Shown piece by piece: positions 33,311 to 40,633 of a DNA stretch of 64,000 nt. The position numbers and the translations under genes are program-made. Origin of the DNA: Larkinella rosea (GTDB taxonomy: Bacteria; Bacteroidota; Bacteroidia; Cytophagales; Spirosomataceae); assembly GCF_003858635.1 (NCBI RefSeq), contig NZ_RQJO01000010.1:372001-436000 (forward strand), in the 5' to 3' direction. A model generated the notes under the pieces. The model was not told the origin of the DNA. It made no database searches and saw nothing but the letters and a program-made list of their open reading frames with translations. Every line of letters starts with the position of its first letter. Positions within the stretch are counted from its first letter, which is position 1.

Positions 33311-35782
33311 TTATTGTTTCCACTCGCAGGCCGGTTCGCCCAGCAACGATTCCAGCCACTCCTGACCGGTATCGATGGGCGCTCCGTCGGGCGGTACCAA
33401 AACCGCTGGCTGCGGTACCTGAGTGGGGTTTTGTTCGTATTGCCGGATCAGGTGCGTAATCAATCCATAATTAGAGAGCTGGTTGGCCAGGGCGGGCTCG
33501 ACCATCGTTTTGATTCGTAAAAGGGAGCGGTGTGCCAGGTCACGGGTGGTTGCGTCGGCGTCTTTGTTTTGGGCCAGCGCAATCAGTTGTTCCGCCACTT
33601 TCAGGCCGGTCATCTGGTTGATCGTTCCGATATAGGTCTTGTCGACGGGGCGTTTGTAAACGGTTTTAATGAGTTGATCCAACACCTCCTCCAATCCCAG
33701 CTGGTTCGGGTAGAACATTTTCTGATACGCCAGCCGCGCACACCGCTCCGGATTCAGCAACATCCGCAGGGTCATACTGACCGCGGCTTCGGGCGGCCCG
33801 AGCGGATCGAACGTCATGCCCGTGCGCCGTTTGAATACTTCACGCGGGTTGGCATTGTACCGGAATGGACGCGGTGGAATGGACTTTAACAGGTACGGCG
33901 GCACGGACAGAAAAACCGGGTTGAGCGTACTCAGCAACGCATCCAGTGCCCGGCGCTGTTCGTCCACCGGCACCGTCGACAAAACCGGCTGTCCATCCCC
34001 CCGCAGCGCGTTGGTGTAGGTCTGTCCGCCCAACACCTTGGCCGCAGCTTCGGTCTGGTAGCGGTGAAACAGATACATCGGCACAAAAACTTCTTCCAGC
34101 GTTGCCATGGGCGTTCCGGCCGGTATTTTCTTTTCCGAAAAATTATCCAGCGCAATCCGACGGACCTCGGTGGTTCGCTTGAGTTCGTCGACGGCATTGC
34201 TGCCATTGTCCCACAAATGCGTGGCCGGGTGGGCGCTACCTTCGGGACGAGCATCCTGATCGGTCAGGAACGTCAGCCCCCTGGCGTGCATTTGCTGGAC
34301 GATTTTATTTAATTCCTGCTTCTCATTCGTTCCGGCCGGAAAATCCTGATATCCCCAGATGATGCTCCACTTATCGTAATCGCCGATGCTTTTGGTATAG
34401 GCATCCGACAAATCAATGCTCGCTCCCTTGATTTTGGCAACCATTGTGGGATAATCCATCACCGAAGCCCGATTTTGCGTGCTGGCAATGTAGTTGTGCG
34501 GCAAACCGAGTGTATGCCCGATTTCGTGGGCCGACAATTGCCGCAACCGGTCGAGCGACATCTGCATCATTTCGGCCACATGTGAGGTATCGGTATCGAA
34601 CGTTCCCACCAAACCCTGCGCAATCAGGTAATCCTGCCGAACCCGCAGTGAACCTAATGTTACTTTTCCCTTGATAATTTCGCCCGTTCGGGGGTCGATG
34701 ATGCTGGCTCCGTACGACCAGCCGCGCGTCGAGCGGTGCACCCACTGCACAAGATTATACCGAATGTCCATCGGGTCGGCATCGGCGGGCAACAATTTTA
34801 CCTGAAACGCATTCCGGTACCCGGCAGCTTCAAACGCCTGATTCCACCAGGTCGCCCCTTCCATCAGGGCCGAGCGAATCGGTTCGGGCGTACCGGGATC
34901 AAGGTAATAGACAATCGGTTTAACGGCTTCGCTGAAGGCGGCTTTCGGGTCTTTCTTCTCCAGCCGGTGCCGCGAAATATACCGTTTCATGATGGGCTGG
35001 CTAACGGGCGTCGAATAATCGAAATATTCAATACCGCCGTACCCAATACGCGGATCAAACTCCCGGGCTTTGTAACCCGGTTCGGGCAATTGAATAAAGG
35101 AATGATGCTGGCGCATCGTGACGGCGGTCGGCGTTGGCACTACTGACCGCAGGTAGGGCCCGGGGTTATCGCCGGTCAATGTGATGGTCACTTCAAATTC
35201 CGTATTTTTCGGAAAGGCTTTGGAATGAGGCAGATAAATAGCACAACGACTCGGATCAAGCTTGAAATTCCCCTGACGGGTCTGGCTAATATCCGGAATC
35301 GCCCCCACGGCATCGAGCATCAGGAATGGCGTCAGATCCACCAAAACACGGTTTCCTTCCTCAGCCACAATCTCAAAACCCCAGTGTACCGATTGCGCAA
35401 ACGATTCTTCAACCGCCCGTCGTTCGAGCGGATCGCTGCTGATGGCCCGGTAGCGAAAATTAGGTTCTACCAGCAATACTTTAGGGCCGATTCGTTGAAA
35501 TTTAACGACGTGTTCCTGCCCCAAACGCCCGCGATCCAGCCCAATGTCGTTGGAACCGACGCCCGACGCCAGCGACGGATAATAGAGCAGTTCGGTATCG
35601 AATTTGTCAATTTCGAGCCAGATCTTTCCTTTTTTTGCATCCCAGTAAAAGGTCATAAAACCAGGTTGTTTTTCCATCCCGCTGGTAAACGAGGTGATGG
35701 TTGGAACCGCACCGCCGGGCGTTTGGGCTGGTACTAATCGAATAAAAAACAGGAGGCAAAAAAGGAGTAAACGGTATTTCAT
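33311..35782 (-). CDS. Zinc-dependent metalloprotease (DUF5117/DUF5118 type)
   Basis: 823 residues with a signal peptide (MKYRLLLFCLLFFIRLVPAQ). The N-terminal part carries the family hallmark (GFMTFYWDAKKGKIWLEIDKF ... SLASGVGSNDIGLDRG). The catalytic zinc motif HExxHxxGxxH is present as HEIGHTLGLPH near residue 420, followed by a Met-turn-like ASVMDYPT, placing it with metzincin-like peptidases. These large Bacteroidota proteins are secreted or periplasmic proteases; substrates are unknown. The C-terminal region (~480-820) is helical. The gene reads toward VanZ (48 bases) and has 135 bases to the deacetylase gene upstream. Confidence 0.88.
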   Translation of the reverse strand: MKYRLLLFCLLFFIRLVPAQTPGGAVPTITSFTSGMEKQPGFMTFYWDAKKGKIWLEIDKFDTELLYYPSLASGVGSNDIGLDRGRLGQEHVVKFQRIGPKVLLVEPNFRYRAISSDPLERRAVEESFAQSVHWGFEIVAEEGNRVLVDLTPFLMLDAVGAIPDISQTRQGNFKLDPSRCAIYLPHSKAFPKNTEFEVTITLTGDNPGPYLRSVVPTPTAVTMRQHHSFIQLPEPGYKAREFDPRIGYGGIEYFDYSTPVSQPIMKRYISRHRLEKKDPKAAFSEAVKPIVYYLDPGTPEPIRSALMEGATWWNQAFEAAGYRNAFQVKLLPADADPMDIRYNLVQWVHRSTRGWSYGASIIDPRTGEIIKGKVTLGSLRVRQDYLIAQGLVGTFDTDTSHVAEMMQMSLDRLRQLSAHEIGHTLGLPHNYIASTQNRASVMDYPTMVAKIKGASIDLSDAYTKSIGDYDKWSIIWGYQDFPAGTNEKQELNKIVQQMHARGLTFLTDQDARPEGSAHPATHLWDNGSNAVDELKRTTEVRRIALDNFSEKKIPAGTPMATLEEVFVPMYLFHRYQTEAAAKVLGGQTYTNALRGDGQPVLSTVPVDEQRRALDALLSTLNPVFLSVPPYLLKSIPPRPFRYNANPREVFKRRTGMTFDPLGPPEAAVSMTLRMLLNPERCARLAYQKMFYPNQLGLEEVLDQLIKTVYKRPVDKTYIGTINQMTGLKVAEQLIALAQNKDADATTRDLAHRSLLRIKTMVEPALANQLSNYGLITHLIRQYEQNPTQVPQPAVLVPPDGAPIDTGQEWLESLLGEPACEWKQ

Positions 35783-35832
35783 CGGTTCAGCTCGTTTGTT
35801 ACCTAAACATACTAAAAAGTACCATTACGTAC

Positions 35833-35852
35833 CCACGGACTTTAATCCGTGG
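35833..35852. repeat. REP-like palindrome
   Basis: CCACGGA (35833-35839) and TCCGTGG (35846-35852) flank CTTTAA, with GTACCC/GGATCC outside. The layout matches the palindrome at 7051-7071. It is intergenic, upstream of the metalloprotease start. Confidence 0.4.
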
Positions 35853-35917
35853 ATCCCTTAAATTCCCTGAGTGGCGGGTACATAATCATGAAATCTCCGA
35901 CCAAACCGCATCCCTAC

Positions 35918-36865
35918 TTATTTTTGTTCGGCATTCGCCACACTGGCCGGCAGTTCGTAAAGCAGCCACGTTTTGTTCCGAATCGAAACCGCTTTCCGGC
36001 GAATCAAACGGATGAAATCCGTAATGCCCAGCGGTTCATTGCCATTGGCGTGGATCAACACCAGACTGCCCTGCTTCGGTTGCTGATTTTTGGCCAGCCA
36101 GGCATCGCTCCCGATCGGCAACAGGCCAAACGCCAGCACCCGGTCGAAGACGGTTTTATCGGAAACCAGTCCCGGAAAGCGGAAGAAAATGGACGGTAGC
36201 AATCCATTCCGGATCATGGCCTGTTCGTTCATCAGTATTTCGCCGGTGAGGTTCGTGGCCGGTTCCAGCAAGAAATTGATGGGCAACGGCCGTTTCGGGT
36301 CGTAGCGATGATGGAACGAATGATTGACCCACGTAATGGCCAGATCGCCCCGCTTGACAAGGTTTTTCAGGTACGCCAGATCCTGCGGGTGGCTTTGCAT
36401 CCATAAACCGGTGATAGTGATGGTCACCGGAATCGGTTTTTCTTCCGGTTCAAAAGCTGCAATCAATTGGTCAAAAACCGCCCGCGTCAGGGGTTTCGTG
36501 GACGGACACAGATCGATCGTCAGGCTAAATCCGCGTTCGGTGGTATCGGCCCGCTCGATGCCCGCGTCCTGCAACGAGCCGTCGCGGTTTTTCTCTACCT
36601 GCAACGCCCGAACGTACGGTGTTTTCAAAAACCGCTGCTCGATTTCGGCCCAGGTTGCGGCCCGAACTTTATCCGAAGAAAGGCTCACAATGGCGGTTTC
36701 CAGCGATTGCGGATTAACGGCCAGGTACTGCGCCCGGCCGTTTTGCTGCCATTGGCGAAGCAGAACCTGCTGATCGGCGGTGATTCCGAAAAAGACTTTG
36801 TATGAAGATAACTGCCCAAAAACCGGTACCGAAAATACCAGCCAGAAGAGAACAATCCGGCTCAT
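35918..36865 (-). CDS. Polysaccharide deacetylase family protein
   Basis: 315 residues with a signal peptide (MSRIVLFWLVFSVPVFG). The NodB-type fold is suggested by LTIDLCPSTKPLTRAVFDQL and by the zinc-binding motif WVNHSFHHRYDP (H-x3-H/D type), then a C-terminal region with FRFPGLVSDKTVFDRVLAFGL and LVLIHANGNEP. Members remove N- or O-acetyl groups from peptidoglycan or exopolysaccharide in the periplasm. An unusual N-terminal segment (~20-110) precedes the catalytic domain. Its start overlaps the stop of the upstream SIMPL gene by four bases (36862-36865), so the two are translationally coupled. Confidence 0.8.
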   Translation of the reverse strand: MSRIVLFWLVFSVPVFGQLSSYKVFFGITADQQVLLRQWQQNGRAQYLAVNPQSLETAIVSLSSDKVRAATWAEIEQRFLKTPYVRALQVEKNRDGSLQDAGIERADTTERGFSLTIDLCPSTKPLTRAVFDQLIAAFEPEEKPIPVTITITGLWMQSHPQDLAYLKNLVKRGDLAITWVNHSFHHRYDPKRPLPINFLLEPATNLTGEILMNEQAMIRNGLLPSIFFRFPGLVSDKTVFDRVLAFGLLPIGSDAWLAKNQQPKQGSLVLIHANGNEPLGITDFIRLIRRKAVSIRNKTWLLYELPASVANAEQK

Positions 36866-37578
36866 TTCAATTCAAACGTCACTTTAACCTGCGCCGGAAT
36901 CCGGATGGTTTGCGGAATATCGAGCAGGTTGCCGCCGTATCCGACCCGCGCCGACATGACATCCATCTCCGCCCCAAAGCGTCGCTGCAAAACCGGGTCG
37001 GTTTCTTCCGTATCCCGAACGCTCAGCACCGGGCCCAACGTCCGTCCGGCGGCTTTGGCCAGCACAACGGCTTTTGCCCGGGCTACATCCACGGCTTTTT
37101 CCAGCACGCTATTTTTGCTTTCCTCCTGCTTGGTTGACCGGTAACTCGCCTGAAACCGGTTAAAACCGGCACTGATCAACGCCAGTTGCAGATCCGGATA
37201 GCGTTCCGGTTTTTTCAGTTCAAAAATAACCTGTTGCATCGTGACAATTTCCTGCTTCCGTTCACCGGGTTGGTAAATACCATTATCATTTTTTTGTACA
37301 TTCAGTAAGGTATACCGAATGTCTTTTTCTTCAATCTGGTAATCTTTCAGTAACTTCACCAACCGTTTTTCGGCTGCCTGATGCGCAGTGTATGCCTTCC
37401 GGGCGTCAATTGGGTCCGAATATTGCAGGGTTACCGTTACCCGTACCTGATCGGCGGGCAGTTCGAGTTCCGCTTCGCCGATCACCACAATCCGGTTCAC
37501 CGGCAGGTCGGGCGTCTGAGCAATTGCCGGTGAGAAAAGAGTTACCAGACTGACTAAAATAAAACTAAGTTTCTTCAT
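36862..37578 (-). CDS. SIMPL domain (DUF541) periplasmic protein
   Basis: 238 residues with a signal peptide (MKKLSFILVSLVTLFSPAIAQ). The SIMPL core is recognisable: VVIGEAELELPADQVRVTVTLQYSDP, AEKRLVKLLKDYQIEEKDIRYT, and KAVDVARAKAVVLAKAAGRTLG. Family members (BP26/YggE-like) are periplasmic or outer-membrane associated and linked to oxidative-stress protection, but their mechanism is not known. It overlaps the deacetylase gene by four bases, making a two-gene operon. It is divergent from the unknown lipoprotein gene at 37687 across 108 AT-rich bases. Confidence 0.87.
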   Translation of the reverse strand: MKKLSFILVSLVTLFSPAIAQTPDLPVNRIVVIGEAELELPADQVRVTVTLQYSDPIDARKAYTAHQAAEKRLVKLLKDYQIEEKDIRYTLLNVQKNDNGIYQPGERKQEIVTMQQVIFELKKPERYPDLQLALISAGFNRFQASYRSTKQEESKNSVLEKAVDVARAKAVVLAKAAGRTLGPVLSVRDTEETDPVLQRRFGAEMDVMSARVGYGGNLLDIPQTIRIPAQVKVTFELK

Positions 37579-37686
37579 GGATATAAAAGATTACCCGTTA
37601 TTAATCGTTTTTGAAAAAGTGACCAAATTGTTGTTTTCAACTATTTAACATATACACACCTTACGATTCTTTGAATCAACTGTTTA

Positions 37687-38271
37687 ATGCGCTATTTAAT
37701 CATTCTGGTTTTTTTGGGTCTGTTTGGCCTTCACAGTTGTGAGGTTCCATCCGGAAAACCCGTTGATCCCACTTCACCGGTTACAACGGTTTATACGATC
37801 AAAGCCGGCGATAATTATGCCGATCATAATGATTTAGCGTTTACAGCCAAAACGACCCTGTCTTTCAGCGTTATTTTCGACAATTCTGCCATTTATACCA
37901 GTAAAATTCCCGAAAACCAGCATGATATCAATAAGCTCTACGGTTTTTCCGATTGCGACGCCCAACACAACACGGCCAGTGCGCGTTTTGGCTGGAACTG
38001 GCGGGACAATGCCCTTCGAATCTATGCGTACTGTTACCGCAACGGCCAACGGGTTTCGGAAGAGCTCGGAACCGTTGAGCTGAACAAACCGACCGATTAC
38101 CAGCTCAGCATCGTCGGCGGTAACTATGTGTTTACGTTCAAGGGCAAAGAAACCGTCATTGCCCGCGGCTGCACAACGGTGGAAAGCAACAAACGCTACC
38201 GGCTTTACCCCTATTTTGGCGGTGACGAAACCGCTCCTCACACGATCACGATTTCAATTACGGAAAAATAA
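37687..38271 (+). CDS. Hypothetical lipoprotein
   Basis: 194 residues with a lipoprotein signal (LFGLHSC, Cys 18), so probably membrane-anchored in the periplasm or at the surface. The mature part is beta-rich: YTIKAGDNYADHNDLAFTAKTTL, ARFGWNWRDNALRIYAYCYRNGQRV, YQLSIVGGNYVFTFKG and a C-terminal PHTITISITEK. This resembles a jelly-roll/lectin-like sandwich, possibly ligand-binding, but I do not recognise a named family. Two Cys in FSDCDAQH and RGCTTVE might form a disulfide. It ends 8 bases from the convergent M23 gene with no terminator between. Confidence 0.7.
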   Translation: MRYLIILVFLGLFGLHSCEVPSGKPVDPTSPVTTVYTIKAGDNYADHNDLAFTAKTTLSFSVIFDNSAIYTSKIPENQHDINKLYGFSDCDAQHNTASARFGWNWRDNALRIYAYCYRNGQRVSEELGTVELNKPTDYQLSIVGGNYVFTFKGKETVIARGCTTVESNKRYRLYPYFGGDETAPHTITISITEK

Positions 38272-38279
38272 ATCCCAAA

Positions 38280-38918
38280 TTACAAGCCCGGAATCTGTAA
38301 AAACCGGTTCGGATTCGGGCAAATTTCCAGAAACCGCTCCCGATCCGTCAGCGAACAAACGCCCGGAAAGTCTCCGGTATGACCCAGCAAATCGGTCATC
38401 AGTTGGAAATGCAGGTGCGGTGGCCAATCTCCATTCTCCGGAAACGGACCGATTTCAGCGATTTTCTGACCGGTTTTGACGGGCATTCCAACGTGCAAAC
38501 CCCTCAGCGACGGGCGACTCAGGTGGCCATACAGCGAATAAAGCGGTTTTTCTTCCCACCCGTGTTCGAGAATGATGGTCGGTCCATAATCGCCAAAGTG
38601 GTTGTTGTCCTGAAAACTATGCACCACGCCATCGAGCGGGGCAAAAACCGGCGTTCCGGCAACCGCCCAGAGGTCAATTCCCAAATGGACACAGCGAGGT
38701 TCCTCGGTTTGGTTGAAATGCGGACTGCGCCGGTAAATAACCCGGTGTTCATTGTAGCCACCAACGCCAACAACTGCTCCATTCCGTTGAAGTTTACCAA
38801 AAACGTAATCTGTAAACACCGAAGTATCCGTGAGATCCACGGCGGTAAGATCCGGATTGTTAACCGTAAAATCCAGAATCAGGTATCGATCGGTCTGAAA
38901 ATCGAATGGCAAAATCAT
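38280..38918 (-). CDS. M23 family metallopeptidase (LytM-type)
   Basis: 212 residues from the ATG at 38918; a TTG 33 bases upstream is the only alternative. The LytM zinc site is complete: HLGID (first H and D), the mid-domain SLYGHLS, and the second H-x-H motif PPHLHFQL. No signal peptide or membrane segment is visible at the N-terminus, which is unusual for a peptidoglycan hydrolase. This is a small free M23 domain with a ~75-residue N-terminal segment that may occlude the site. Probable role: cleavage of cell-wall cross-links, or a cytoplasmic peptidase if truly unexported. Confidence 0.85.
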   Translation of the reverse strand: MILPFDFQTDRYLILDFTVNNPDLTAVDLTDTSVFTDYVFGKLQRNGAVVGVGGYNEHRVIYRRSPHFNQTEEPRCVHLGIDLWAVAGTPVFAPLDGVVHSFQDNNHFGDYGPTIILEHGWEEKPLYSLYGHLSRPSLRGLHVGMPVKTGQKIAEIGPFPENGDWPPHLHFQLMTDLLGHTGDFPGVCSLTDRERFLEICPNPNRFLQIPGL

Positions 38919-39053
38919 GTGATAAAGTAAGGCGGTTTCGTTAATAACCAATCAACTTTTGGGAGATTCCGGCGTAACGGTTATATTTAATGTCCTTTTT
39001 ACCGAAAAATAGCGGTTTTTCGTTTTATACCCGTCATCAACTAAACCAACCGA

Positions 39054-40547
39054 ATGGAAGCTACCGTTTCATCCCCTACAGTCACTTCAGCGAAACACCC
39101 ACCGGGATTATATGTCCTGTTTTTAACCGAAATGTGGGAGCGGTTTAGTTACTACGGCATGCGGGCCATTCTGCTGCTCTTTCTGATCGACAACGTTCGG
39201 GGCGGCATGGGTCTCAGCGAAATGGAAGGAGCCGCTATTTACGGTCTTTACACGGCTTCGGGCTACCTGCTGTCGCTACCCGGCGGCTGGATTGCCGACA
39301 ATATTCTGGGGCAGCGGAAGTCGATCTGGTACGGCGGTTTTATCATCATGTTCGGTCACATTCTGCTGGCCATTCCGGCCGGTAATGCGTTGTTTTTTAT
39401 GGGCCTGATAACGGTTGCACTCGGAACCGGATTGCTTAAACCCAACATCAGTTCCATCGTTGGCGAATTGTATCCGGAGGGCGGTGCCCGGCGCGATGCG
39501 GCTTTTTCCATTTTCTACATGGGCATCAACATGGGCTCGTTTCTGGGCATCACCGTGGTTGGTTACCTGGGTCAGAAAGTCGGCTGGCATTACGGTTTTG
39601 GGGCCGCTGCCGTCGGCATGTTGTTTGGTCTGATCGTCTTTCGGATTTTAGGTCAAAAATACCTCAGTGACTATGGAAATGTTCCGGCCAAATCCGAAAA
39701 AGTGGCCGAAAATGGTACGCAAAACCGCAGTCTGTTCTTTCTCATTGGCCTGATCGCTCTGCTGCTCATTTTACAGTTTGCTGGCGTTCTGGATCTGACC
39801 ACCGCGCAGGGATTAGCCAAAGGTGCAGGCATCATCATCACGCTCACCGCCGTCGGTTACTTTTTGTTTATTCTGCTGCTGGGCGGTCTGACGCTCGTCG
39901 AGAAAAAACGCGTGGGTGTTCTGTTCGTTTTCTTTGCGGCCTCAGCCATTTTCTGGGCCGGTTTTGAACAACAGGGCTCCTCGTTTCAGATTTTCTCCGA
40001 TCGGTATACGGATCTGAATGTGCTGGGCTGGCAGATTCCATCGAGCTGGTTCCAGAACTTCAATCCGGCTTTCATTCTGATTTTCTCACCCGTTCTGGCT
40101 GCTCTCTGGATTTACCTGGGAAAGCGCAACCTGAATCCTCCACCCCACCTCAAGTTTGCCGTTGCCCTGCTGCTGCTGGGCCTCGGTTATTTGGTTATGG
40201 TGGTAGCCTCCAAAATTGCGTTGACCGGCCAGCTTACGTCACCGCTTTTCCTGACTTTCACCTACTTATTTCATACGCTGGGCGAGCTTTGCCTGAGTCC
40301 GGTGGGGCTGAGTTCCTTCACCAAATTAGCGCCGAAGCGGTATTTGAGCCAGTTAATGGGGGTCTGGTTTGTGGGCACCTCGCTCGGTAATCTCATTGCT
40401 GGTTTGTTCGCGGGCGGTTTTGATGAAAGCAATGTCCAGCAAATGCCCGAACTGTTCATGAGTGTCGTTTACTTCAGTTTCGGGTTCGCATTCCTGATTC
40501 TCATCTTCTCCAAACCGCTGAAAAGCTGGCTGGGCGGGGTTAAATAG
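39054..40547 (+). CDS. POT family proton-dependent oligopeptide transporter
   Basis: 497 residues with about 14 hydrophobic segments. The PTR2 signatures are clear: EMWERFSYYGMRAILLLFL (ExxERFxYYG at ~27-36), GGWIADNILGQRKSIWYGG, and FYMGINMGSFLGI. POT transporters import di- and tripeptides across the inner membrane with protons. The M16 peptidase gene follows 86 bases downstream in the same direction, separated by a repeat element; peptide uptake next to peptide cleavage is plausible but the link is only by neighbourhood. Confidence 0.94.
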   Translation: MEATVSSPTVTSAKHPPGLYVLFLTEMWERFSYYGMRAILLLFLIDNVRGGMGLSEMEGAAIYGLYTASGYLLSLPGGWIADNILGQRKSIWYGGFIIMFGHILLAIPAGNALFFMGLITVALGTGLLKPNISSIVGELYPEGGARRDAAFSIFYMGINMGSFLGITVVGYLGQKVGWHYGFGAAAVGMLFGLIVFRILGQKYLSDYGNVPAKSEKVAENGTQNRSLFFLIGLIALLLILQFAGVLDLTTAQGLAKGAGIIITLTAVGYFLFILLLGGLTLVEKKRVGVLFVFFAASAIFWAGFEQQGSSFQIFSDRYTDLNVLGWQIPSSWFQNFNPAFILIFSPVLAALWIYLGKRNLNPPPHLKFAVALLLLGLGYLVMVVASKIALTGQLTSPLFLTFTYLFHTLGELCLSPVGLSSFTKLAPKRYLSQLMGVWFVGTSLGNLIAGLFAGGFDESNVQQMPELFMSVVYFSFGFAFLILIFSKPLKSWLGGVK

Positions 40548-40555
40548 AAGGCACA

Positions 40556-40612
40556 CTTAACAATGTATAATGAATGGCTGACGCATCTGTTCATTGTTAA
40601 TTATTCATTACT
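40556..40612. repeat. Intergenic inverted-repeat element (GCTGAC-core family)
   Basis: Left arm AACAATGTATAATGAAT, core GGCTGACGCA (40576-40585), right arm with 21 bases (40589-40609) identical to 7649-7669. It occupies most of the 86-base gap between the POT transporter and the M16 peptidase genes and may modulate read-through. Confidence 0.6.
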
Positions 40613-40633
40613 CATCGTAATTTCCTCATAAAC

